Source: Eubacteriales bacterium
Lineage (GTDB): Bacteria > Bacillota_A > Clostridia > Lachnospirales > Lachnospiraceae
NCBI GenBank assembly: GCA_030527765.1
Contig: JAUNAE010000111.1
Coordinates: 1-10,156, forward strand
Length of the DNA stretch: 10,156 nucleotides
Reading direction: 5' to 3'
Within the stretch, counting starts at the first letter, position 1. Each line of letters opens with the position of its first letter. The position numbers and the translations under genes were made by a program. The notes under the pieces are model-generated. The model saw only the letters and a program-made list of their open reading frames with translations, did no database searches and was not told the DNA's origin. Shown one piece after another: positions 1 through 5,044 of the stretch.

Positions 1-945
1 AACAGCAAGAACACTTCCATCTCTCATATTGATCGGAATCAGCACTTTCTCTCCGGCATGGGCTGCAATAGCGCCCTTTCTTAAAATCATTTCATCTGTA
101 TCGATATAATTATGGATTGTATGGAAGGCTTCCCCGCCTGTCATACCGGTTCTCTGCAGAATAATTTCTGCCATTTTTTCTCTGCTTCTACGTGCAAATC
201 TCTGACAGATTTCTACATCGTGCAGATAATCCTCAAGATATTTTCCGGACAGATAACAAAGATCTGCAGGCATTGATGGCTGTCCTTCATATACTTCAAA
301 GTGAAGTTCTTTTAATGCTGCCTGGATTTCTTTTCTTCGTCCCTGCTCCTTATAAGTTCTGATGATCTCATCCCTTTTCTCAAAGTACTCACCATAACCA
401 CGGTCAAGGTCAACTGCCAGTTTCTGATACAGCTCCGCTACCTGCTTGCCAAGATTTCGACTTCCTGAATGGATAATCAGATATTTCGTACCATCTTCAG
501 CCTCATCAACCTCAATAAAGTGATTTCCTCCACCAAGAGTTCCCAGGGATCTTTCCAGTCTTCTGGTATCCTTAAGGCTTCGATAACATCTGAGTTCTGT
601 CAGGTCAAATCTTTCCTGGCGACCTTCCCAGACATTCATTCCGGATGGAATAAAGTGGCAGGCTTCATCAAGTCTTTCAAAATCAATATCTACCTTTCCA
701 AGGTTAACTGTGTACATACCACAGCCAATATCTACGCCAACTACATTTGGTACAGCCTTATCTGTAATCGTCATAGTTGTACCGATCGTACAGCCTTTTC
801 CGGCATGAACATCAGGCATAATACGAATTCTGCTGCCTGCAGTCATCGGATAGTCACACATTCTGCGGATCTGATCTATGGCTTCATCTTCAATTACTTT
901 TGCATAACAGATGGCTGTATTAACTCTTCCCTTAATCTCTAACAT
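1..945 (-). CDS. rtcB: RtcB family RNA-splicing/repair ligase, 3' end cut by window edge
   Basis: RtcB joins RNA 2',3'-cyclic phosphate or 3'-phosphate ends to 5'-OH ends using GTP and Mn2+; in bacteria it repairs cleaved tRNA and rRNA. I translated 315 residues from the ATG at 945, and the frame is open to base 1. Family motifs are visible: PDVHAGKG (44-51), GVDIGCGM with the metal-binding Cys75, GTLGGGNHF (136-143, metal-binding Asn/His), HSGSRNLG (159-166), HN at 278-279, and RKGAIAA with IPINMRDG near the edge. Bacterial RtcB proteins are about 400 residues, so the C-terminal part with the guanylylated His (usually in an HGAGR-like motif) should lie beyond the window. The start is supported by AAAGGAGG 5 nt upstream. 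It lies 30 bp after tRNA-Lys on the same strand with no terminator between, so the two may share a transcript. No archease or RtcA gene is seen here. Confidence 0.95.
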   Translation of the reverse strand, partial: MLEIKGRVNTAICYAKVIEDEAIDQIRRMCDYPMTAGSRIRIMPDVHAGKGCTIGTTMTITDKAVPNVVGVDIGCGMYTVNLGKVDIDFERLDEACHFIPSGMNVWEGRQERFDLTELRCYRSLKDTRRLERSLGTLGGGNHFIEVDEAEDGTKYLIIHSGSRNLGKQVAELYQKLAVDLDRGYGEYFEKRDEIIRTYKEQGRRKEIQAALKELHFEVYEGQPSMPADLCYLSGKYLEDYLHDVEICQRFARRSREKMAEIILQRTGMTGGEAFHTIHNYIDTDEMILRKGAIAAHAGEKVLIPINMRDGSVLAV

Positions 946-975
946 GGGATCCTCCTTTCTCACATTGAACATTAG

Positions 976-1047
976 TACTCCGCATGGGATTTGAACCCAC
1001 AACCTACCGGTTAAAAGCCGGTTACTCTACCATTGAGTTAACGGAGC
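976..1047 (-). tRNA. tRNA-Lys (anticodon UUU)
   Basis: A 72-nt cloverleaf can be drawn by hand. The acceptor GCTCCGT pairs with GCGGAGT (a G-U pair at each end), the D-stem is ACTC/GAGT, the anticodon stem ACCGG/CCGGT carries the loop CTTTTAA (anticodon TTT), the variable loop is AGGTT, and the T-arm is GTGGG-TTCAAAT-CCCAT. The discriminator is A, and CCA is not encoded. Two nucleotides upstream of its 5' end is the T-tract of an intrinsic terminator. Downstream, rtcB starts after 30 bp. Confidence 0.95.
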
Positions 1048-1049
1048 AT

Positions 1050-1090
1050 AAAAAAATACCGCTCACCCAGATCATCTAAGGTAAGCGGTA
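1050..1090 (-). terminator. Intrinsic terminator between the 48-aa ORF and tRNA-Lys
   Basis: The arms at 1057-1067 and 1080-1090 form an 11-bp stem with one G-U pair and a 12-nt loop. On the minus strand the stem is followed by seven T (1050-1056). It would end the transcript of the small upstream ORF. The T-tract ends only 2 nt before tRNA-Lys, so no separate tRNA promoter fits between them. Confidence 0.85.
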
Positions 1091-1127
1091 CGCTAAAGCA
1101 TGTTTATCTATTTCCAGTATGCCTTCT

Positions 1128-1274
1128 TCACCTGCATCCTGGTCCTTCAACACAATTTATCCGTTCAGACTTATCCTTAAATGAGCACGCGCAAAGTTTG
1201 CCCAGTTCTTTTTTATCGAGCTGTGCATAAAGATGTTCACTATTCAGACTATAAAAACGAATAATTGCTGCCAT
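1128..1274 (-). CDS. Small Cys-containing hypothetical protein, 48 aa
   Basis: I do not recognise this peptide. It starts MAAIIRFYSLNSEHLYAQLD and ends in a Cys-bearing tail: Cys28 and Cys30 (C-A-C), Cys41 and Cys47, just before a final Arg and a TGA stop. Support for a real gene is contextual. AGAAAGGA lies about 6 nt before the ATG. A promoter-like TTTACA-17-TATTCT sits at 1326-1354, and a strong terminator follows at 1050-1090. Together they make a complete transcription unit of about 270 nt. There is no signal peptide or membrane segment. Four cysteines in a short tail could bind a metal or take part in redox chemistry, but that is inference. The transcript could instead act as a small RNA whose ORF is incidental. 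Confidence 0.6.
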   Translation of the reverse strand: MAAIIRFYSLNSEHLYAQLDKKELGKLCACSFKDKSERINCVEGPGCR

Positions 1275-1325
1275 GTCTTTTTCCTTTCTGGTCCCCAGCG
1301 GACCGCTTTTAATCTTTCTGACGAT

Positions 1326-1354
1326 AGAATATCACGATTTTTACGTATTGTAAA
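1326..1354 (-). promoter_or_regulatory. Sigma-A-type promoter for the 48-aa ORF
   Basis: On the minus strand the -35 box is TTTACA (1349-1354) and the -10 box is TATTCT (1326-1331), with a 17-bp spacer. Transcription would start about 45 nt before the ATG at 1274. The leader can form a small GGTCC/GGACC hairpin (1290-1304) just ahead of the ribosome site. Confidence 0.6.
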
Positions 1355-1372
1355 TTCTACCAGTAGTATAAA

Positions 1373-1576
1373 TCATTTTATAATTCCACTTTCAATAGCT
1401 GCTTCAAGCCATGCTCTCTTTGCGTCAATTGCATTTTTAATAGCTTCTTCTTTCGTATCGCCAATGCTTATGCATCCTGGCAGCTCCGGGAACGAAACAA
1501 TAAATCCGCCCTCGTCATTGCCAGGAACAATATTCATTTTGTAATCAACAGCCATGTCTTTCTCAACTTCTTTCAT
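1373..1576 (-). CDS. HicB-like antitoxin domain protein, probably truncated
   Basis: The protein (67 aa from the ATG at 1576) fits the HicB-like partial RNase H fold. It has an N-terminus MKEVEKDMAVDYKMNIVP, then EGGFIVSFPELPGC, GDTKEEAIKNAIDAKRAWL and a final helix ending ESGIIK. Full HicB antitoxins continue with an IPEP-type linker and a C-terminal DNA-binding domain; here a stop comes right where that linker would begin. No HicA toxin gene is next to it: 1577-1738 has no supported ORF. No clear ribosome site precedes any of the possible starts (GTG 1600, ATG 1582, ATG 1576, ATG 1555). I chose 1576 because it matches the usual family N-terminus. It could be a solitary HicB-like protein, a decayed hicB, or a remnant whose toxin partner is lost. 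Confidence 0.7.
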   Translation of the reverse strand: MKEVEKDMAVDYKMNIVPGNDEGGFIVSFPELPGCISIGDTKEEAIKNAIDAKRAWLEAAIESGIIK

Positions 1577-1738
1577 TGTCATTTTATAAAAAGTGCCCAC
1601 AACATAGCCATGAGGTAATCTTCAGACCAACCGGTTTAACATCCTAACCTTTTCCACGGATTTCAGCACATTGCTATGCCTATATGACATTTTAAGGTTT
1701 TCACAAAATAATTTATCTGCGTAATAATTCAACGATTC
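1577..1738. other. Intergenic gap with weak promoter-like boxes and a half-palindrome
   Basis: No supported gene is present. On the minus strand TTGTGA (1701-1706) and TATAGG (1679-1684) are separated by 16 bp and could be a weak promoter for the HicB-like gene. The 10-mer ATATGACATT at 1682-1691 overlaps these boxes and repeats the core of one arm of the palindrome at 3208-3229. No hairpin with a T-tract follows the Crp/Fnr gene, so its transcript may read through. Confidence 0.3.
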
Positions 1739-2416
1739 TTATATTTTTTTCAGCCCATCTATATCCTTAAGCAGGATATGGCCACGTTTTACTTCAACAA
1801 ATCCTTCGGAAATGAAATGCCGGAGCATTCTTGCGACTACCTCCCGTGCGGAATTAACGTTCCTGGCTATCTCTTCCTGGGTCAAATGCAAATCTGCATT
1901 TCCGGTTCTTTCGTATTCTGCTAACAAATATGCAGAAAGTCGCTGATCAAACCGCTTGAATAGCAATTCCTGAATTACCCAGATAGCCTGTGAGAAACGT
2001 TCCGTTTCGGTTTCATAGATAAACGCCCGGAAATAAATATTAGACTTTGATAATTGTGAGCAGACCAACGCCGGAATAACCAGCAGTTTGGATTCTTCAC
2101 TTGCCGAAACAACCGTATCGAATGTGATCTGCTGTATCACACAGGATGCTGTCGTTACACAGCATTCATCCTCTGAAAGTCGATATAGTGTAATCTCACG
2201 GCCTTCATCCGATAAAAGACTGACACGAATGCCACCTTTTATCACAAAGACAATGCCCATACAAGAAGAATCGCTGCTGCTGATAAGCTGACCTTTTTTG
2301 AACAACTTTATGTGCGATTGCTGAAAAATCATATCCCGTTCTTTTTCAGTAAGATGCTTCCAAAATGGGGTCTGTAAAAGATTTCTTTCTTTGCTGCTCT
2401 CATCCATATGTTTCAC
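1739..2416 (-). CDS. Crp/Fnr family transcriptional regulator, Cys-rich sensor domain
   Basis: At 225 aa this is full length for the family. Residues about 12-120 form the cyclic-nucleotide-binding-like beta roll (KGQLISS, GIVFVIKGGIRVSLLSDEGREITLYRL). A dimer helix follows (about 130-165), then a winged HTH: LTQEEIARNVNSAREVVARM (178-197) with the wing VEVKRGHILLKD. The sensor domain has Cys52, Cys85, Cys86, Cys92 and Cys119. I do not see the classical four-Cys N-terminal pattern of oxygen-sensing FNR, so the ligand is unknown; redox or metal sensing is possible given the neighbours. The start is GTG at 2416, 3 bp after the stop of the DUF134-NifX gene, or ATG at 2407. Neither has a good ribosome site, which points to translational coupling. 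It is likely co-transcribed from the promoter at 3227-3255. Confidence 0.9.
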   Translation of the reverse strand: MKHMDESSKERNLLQTPFWKHLTEKERDMIFQQSHIKLFKKGQLISSSDSSCMGIVFVIKGGIRVSLLSDEGREITLYRLSEDECCVTTASCVIQQITFDTVVSASEESKLLVIPALVCSQLSKSNIYFRAFIYETETERFSQAIWVIQELLFKRFDQRLSAYLLAEYERTGNADLHLTQEEIARNVNSAREVVARMLRHFISEGFVEVKRGHILLKDIDGLKKI

Positions 2417-2419
2417 GCT

Positions 2420-3190
2420 TTAATGGCAGCTATGTCCACAGCCGTGGTCTCCGCAGGAATGTCCTTCTTCATGATGGTGATGATCACAATTGGATCCGGT
2501 TGAAACCAGATTGCCTGCAAGATATGCGCCTACGGCTTCATCCACATCGCCACTTGCTCCTGCAATCACCTGAATACCTGCATTTGCAAGTGCCTGCATG
2601 GCGCCGCCTCCAATGCCGCCGCAGATTAGAATTTCAACCCCGGCATCCGCCAGAACCCCGGCAAGTGCACCATGACCAACGCCGTTTGAACCATAAACAT
2701 CAGATTTTTTTATTTCCATTCCCTCAACATCATAAATTTTAAAAAGCTCTGTGCGTCCAAAATGCTGAAAAACTTTTCCTTCTTCATAAGTAACTGCAAT
2801 TCTCATTTCCTTTTCCATCCTTTCAATAATGTCACTAATCATAGGCCCATGATATTTAGTGCTTTTTAATCTGCAACAGGATTTACATCCAGCAGTTCCG
2901 TCACACAGACGGAATTTTCCTCCTTCAATACGAAGTTCCCTGCCATTAATCAATGCCTCTGCTATTTTTGCCCGTGCGCTGTTATATATGGCCTGTGCAG
3001 TAGTTCTTGCGATATCCATATATGCTGCACACTCCTCACGGCTCGTTCCCTCCAGATCTATCCAGCGAATTGCCTCATATTCCTCAATAGAAAGTGAGAT
3101 TGGAGTTTTTTCAACCTTTATTCCAACAGGCGCAAAACATTCAAACAAAGGTTCCTGGCAGATTCTTTTTTCTCGCTCAGGTCTTGCCAT
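2420..3190 (-). CDS. DUF134 / NifX-NifB dinitrogenase-cofactor-type fusion protein
   Basis: 256 aa. Residues 1-110 match DUF134: MARPEREKRICQEP, then an HTH-like segment (SLSIEEYEAIRWIDLEGTSR, later ECAAYMDIARTTAQAIYNSA), closing with a Cys cluster at 96, 102, 105 and 106. Residues 129-232 match the NifX/NifB-type Fe-Mo-cofactor-binding fold (MRIAVTYEEGKVFQHFGRTE, then GVEILICGGIGGGAMQAL). The last 22 residues are a metal-binding tail of His and Cys with an HHHH run. Outside nitrogen fixers such proteins are poorly characterised; storage or carriage of a metal or Fe-S cluster is inference. The start is ATG 3190, not the in-frame ATG at 3205, because AGAGGTG lies about 5 nt upstream of 3190. 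It is first in an operon with the Crp/Fnr gene. The HTH-like half and the promoter palindrome suggest autoregulation. Confidence 0.88.
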   Translation of the reverse strand: MARPEREKRICQEPLFECFAPVGIKVEKTPISLSIEEYEAIRWIDLEGTSREECAAYMDIARTTAQAIYNSARAKIAEALINGRELRIEGGKFRLCDGTAGCKSCCRLKSTKYHGPMISDIIERMEKEMRIAVTYEEGKVFQHFGRTELFKIYDVEGMEIKKSDVYGSNGVGHGALAGVLADAGVEILICGGIGGGAMQALANAGIQVIAGASGDVDEAVGAYLAGNLVSTGSNCDHHHHEEGHSCGDHGCGHSCH

Positions 3191-3207
3191 TAAGTCACCT
3201 CTCATTC

Positions 3208-3229
3208 ATTAATGTCATATGACATTAAT
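3208..3229. promoter_or_regulatory. Perfect 22-bp palindrome, likely operator
   Basis: The arms are ATTAATGTCAT and its exact reverse complement, with no spacer. The palindrome covers the expected transcription start region and touches the -10 box (3227-3232) of the DUF134-NifX promoter. It ends 18 bp before the start codon. Binding there would block initiation. Candidate binders are the DUF134 protein itself or the Crp/Fnr protein encoded in the same operon; neither is shown. Confidence 0.75.
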
Positions 3230-3255
3230 ATAGCATGCTCACTGTCAATTGTCAA
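3227..3255 (-). promoter_or_regulatory. Sigma-A promoter of the DUF134-NifX / Crp-Fnr operon
   Basis: On the minus strand the -35 box is TTGACA (3250-3255, perfect) and the -10 box is TATATT (3227-3232), separated by 17 bp. A second TTGACA lies at 3243-3248 but is too close to the -10 box to serve it. Transcription would start around 3220, inside the palindrome. Confidence 0.85.
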
Positions 3256-3294
3256 GTTTCGCAATTACTGTGAAATTCCTGCCTTTTTTGAACC

Positions 3295-3337
3295 AAAAAC
3301 AAAAACAAGCCGGAACTGATATTGATCAGCTCCGGCT
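3295..3337 (-). terminator. Intrinsic terminator of the thioredoxin/ferredoxin operon
   Basis: The arms at 3308-3320 and 3325-3337 form a 13-bp stem (one G-U pair) with a 4-nt loop. On the minus strand it is followed by a T-rich tail interrupted by single G (3295-3307). It lies about 45 bp past the last gene of the redox operon and separates it from the promoter at 3227-3255. Confidence 0.85.
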
Positions 3338-3383
3338 ATGTGAGGTTGTTTTGTTATGAGCAATTAAATTTATCTCCCTATCA

Positions 3384-3971
3384 TTACTCCATAGACGCTT
3401 TGTTTTCGAGTTTACAGATTCCTTGCGTCATCGTACCCATAGGGCAGAAACTGCACCATGTTCTCGGTTTATATAACGCCATTACAATTAGCCCGATCAG
3501 CGTGGATGTAAGCATCAGACTATAAAATCCGAAACTGAATTTTGCTATCCAATCCGGAACCATTCCCGCCGTATACGTCCACCCCCATGGGATTCGAATT
3601 GTCCAAAATAGTTTGATTACTTCTTTCAGGCTCTCTGCTCCACTTGCTACAAGCCATGTCTGAAATAGCATATTACCAAACATAGTCAGGAAGAATACGA
3701 GAAAGCCATATCGAAACCACTTTGTTGCCAGAAAACGAGGAGCCTTTTTATTTCTGGAGCACCCGACATTCTTTCCCAACACATTAAAGAGCTGTCCTCT
3801 TCCACAATATCTATTACAAAAGCCTTTATTTCCTGCTGCTATGGCAAATATAAGCGGAACAATAAAGTCAATCATTCCAAGCCAGGCAAATAGAATATTG
3901 AATAATCCCAGAGAGAAGTAAACAATAGACCAGATCCACAGATAATCATACCAGTGTTTTTTCTTATTCAT
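3384..3971 (-). CDS. Membrane protein with 4Fe-4S cysteine motifs (NapH/polyferredoxin-like)
   Basis: 195 aa with hydrophobic segments at about 11-46, 86-108 and 145-167. Cys motifs lie beside the membrane segments: CNRYCGRGQLF (52-62), Cys71, and CSFCPMGTMTQGIC (173-186). The C-x2-3-C-P/G-x-G pattern after a membrane helix is that of the Fer4_5-type membrane iron-sulfur proteins related to NapH/RdxA, which pass electrons across or along the membrane. No haem-binding CxxCH is present. The ATG overlaps the end of the ferredoxin gene by 8 bp, so the two are translationally coupled. It is the last gene of the operon, with a terminator about 45 bp downstream. The likely role is membrane anchor and electron conduit for the preceding ferredoxin; the donor is unknown. 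Confidence 0.8.
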   Translation of the reverse strand: MNKKKHWYDYLWIWSIVYFSLGLFNILFAWLGMIDFIVPLIFAIAAGNKGFCNRYCGRGQLFNVLGKNVGCSRNKKAPRFLATKWFRYGFLVFFLTMFGNMLFQTWLVASGAESLKEVIKLFWTIRIPWGWTYTAGMVPDWIAKFSFGFYSLMLTSTLIGLIVMALYKPRTWCSFCPMGTMTQGICKLENKASME

Positions 3972-4173
3972 ATCTTTCCTCCCTCGTTCGGATTTCTATA
4001 CTGTCTGCAGGACATACACCTGCACATTTTCCGCATCCTACACAAGACACCGTATCTATTTTTGCAAAACAACCTTTCCATATGTTAATTGCCTGTCTGG
4101 GACACTCCTGAACGCAGGCCCCACAGGCAACACATCTATTCTTATCTACATCAGCATATTTCTTCGATTTCAA
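3964..4173 (-). CDS. 2x[4Fe-4S] ferredoxin-type protein, 69 aa
   Basis: Two complete cluster motifs are seen: CVACGACVQECP and CVGCGKCAGVCP, each C-x2-C-x2-C-x3-C-P as in bacterial dicluster ferredoxins. It is about 10 residues longer than the classical clostridial ferredoxin, with a basic N-terminus (MKSKKYADVDKNR). Translation seems to begin at TTG (4171-4173), with AAGGAG about 10 nt upstream. I see no in-frame ATG that keeps the first motif. It lies 18 bp after trxA and overlaps the membrane Fe-S gene. It probably carries electrons between that membrane protein and the FTR-like reductase in the same operon. That partner assignment is inferred from gene order only. Confidence 0.88.
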   Translation of the reverse strand: MKSKKYADVDKNRCVACGACVQECPRQAINIWKGCFAKIDTVSCVGCGKCAGVCPADSIEIRTREERYE

Positions 4174-4191
4174 CTCACCTGCGCTCCTTCT

Positions 4192-4500
4192 TTATTTCCA
4201 CATCTTCTCTAGTTTTTCTTTTGAAGTAAAACCAATACTCTGTTTGACAGGTTTTCCATCTTTAAAAAGAATTACGGTAGGGATACTCTGAATCCCAAAT
4301 GTCTGTGCAAGTCCCATTTCCTCATCAACATTTACTTTACCGACAATGATATCATCATTCTCCTCTGCAATCTGCGACAATACAGGAGCCAGCATCTTGC
4401 ATGGTCCACACCAGCTTGCCCAAAAGTCTACAAGTACATATCCTTTCTGATCTAATACGTTTTCCTTAAAATTGTTTTTCTGTAATCTGATTTCTTTCAT
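4192..4500 (-). CDS. trxA: Thioredoxin
   Basis: 102 aa, normal thioredoxin length. It has the full fold signature: VLVDFWASWCGPCKMLAPVL with active-site Cys31 and Cys34, KVNVDE (55-60), the cis-proline loop SIPT (Pro74) and FKDGKPV. It reduces protein disulfides in the cytoplasm; there is no signal peptide. AAAGGA precedes the ATG. It follows the FTR-like gene by 24 bp and precedes the ferredoxin gene by 18 bp. No NADPH-dependent thioredoxin reductase (trxB) is seen here, so reduction by the FTR-like protein is the natural reading of the operon. Confidence 0.96.
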   Translation of the reverse strand: MKEIRLQKNNFKENVLDQKGYVLVDFWASWCGPCKMLAPVLSQIAEENDDIIVGKVNVDEEMGLAQTFGIQSIPTVILFKDGKPVKQSIGFTSKEKLEKMWK

Positions 4501-4524
4501 TTGTAATTTTCCTTTTTTATTTGA

Positions 4525-4725
4525 TTAGTTTTTTGATTTGTAATAAAGCATGCAGTGACAATACCCTTCAAAATCCGGATCAACTATCTGATCTCTGAAT
4601 TCCTTACACATGCACTTTGTTTCTTCGGTTTTCTGCAAACGACACGGACAATATCCGCCGGTTCTTTTTAACCCATCCTTTACAGTTGCAACAACTTCTT
4701 TATCTTCATTCAAACGAACCGCCAT
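4525..4725 (-). CDS. Ferredoxin-thioredoxin reductase catalytic-chain-like protein
   Basis: 66 aa with three Cys pairs in the order expected for the FTR catalytic chain: CPC (26-28), CMC (38-40) and CHC (56-58), in the contexts GGYCPCRLQKT, KCMCKEFRDQ and GYCHCMLYYK. In the known enzyme four of these Cys hold a [4Fe-4S] cluster and two form the redox disulfide that reduces thioredoxin with ferredoxin electrons. Here the middle pair is CMC instead of CPC and the spacing differs from the plant protein. It resembles the short FTR-like proteins of anaerobes and archaea. No variable (alpha) subunit gene is seen. The start is ATG 4725, with GGAGG 8 nt upstream; the in-frame ATG at 4740 has no ribosome site. 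It is first gene of the operon with trxA, ferredoxin and the membrane Fe-S protein. Confidence 0.85.
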   Translation of the reverse strand: MAVRLNEDKEVVATVKDGLKRTGGYCPCRLQKTEETKCMCKEFRDQIVDPDFEGYCHCMLYYKSKN

Positions 4726-4749
4726 TATTGATTCCTCCACAAATTAAAT

Positions 4750-4792
4750 AGTCTCTGTATCTGATGGCTTAATACTATCAGATACAGAGACT
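4750..4792. promoter_or_regulatory. Perfect 16-bp inverted repeat in the leader of the redox operon
   Basis: The arms AGTCTCTGTATCTGAT (4750-4765) and its exact reverse complement (4777-4792) flank an 11-nt loop. Only 24 bp separate the hairpin from the first start codon, so a promoter must lie upstream and the hairpin must be in the leader RNA, or it is an operator. The following T content (ATTTAATTT) is weak for a terminator. It may also be the old terminator of the broken Crp/Fnr gene upstream. Confidence 0.6.
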
Positions 4793-4828
4793 TTGGTATG
4801 TAACTTAGTCACATTACAGAAATGTTTT

Positions 4829-5026
4829 TTATTTTTCTCGGTTTGTAATCACGATTTTTCCGCGCTTCAATTCGATCACCTCGCACATAGCCAGATATTT
4901 TAAGACTTTTGTCACTACTTCTCTGGCACTTCCGATATAACGGGCAATCTCATCATATTTTCATCGATTACATCATCTCTTTTCAAAATTCATATACTGT
5001 GATTCTAACATGAATCCATTCAGACA
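4829..5026 (-). pseudogene. Remnant of a second Crp/Fnr regulator gene (C-terminal HTH)
   Basis: The minus strand from 4960 to the TAA at 4829-4831 reads KYDEIARYIGSAREVVTKVL, then KYLAMCEVIELKRGKIVITN and REK. This is a winged HTH that lines up with EEIARNVNSAREVV and VEVKRGHILLKD of the intact regulator at 1739-2416. Upstream in the same frame are TGA stops (4961-4963 and 4973-4975) and then GFMLESQYMNFEKR, which might be older coding sequence. The sensor domain is missing: the next gene upstream is unrelated. The fragment differs a lot from the intact copy, so it is not a recent duplicate. It lies just ahead of the redox operon on the same strand and may have been its regulator. Confidence 0.75.
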
Positions 5027-5044
5027 TACAGATAAACTATTTTT

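Noticed and set aside
469..942. 157-codon plus-strand reading frame opposite rtcB
   Set aside because: It is the antisense of conserved RtcB motifs and has no ribosome site or familiar domain.
2365..3212. Plus-strand reading frames opposite the Crp/Fnr and DUF134-NifX genes
   Set aside because: They mirror conserved domains; the His-rich look of one is a shadow of the His/Cys tail on the other strand.
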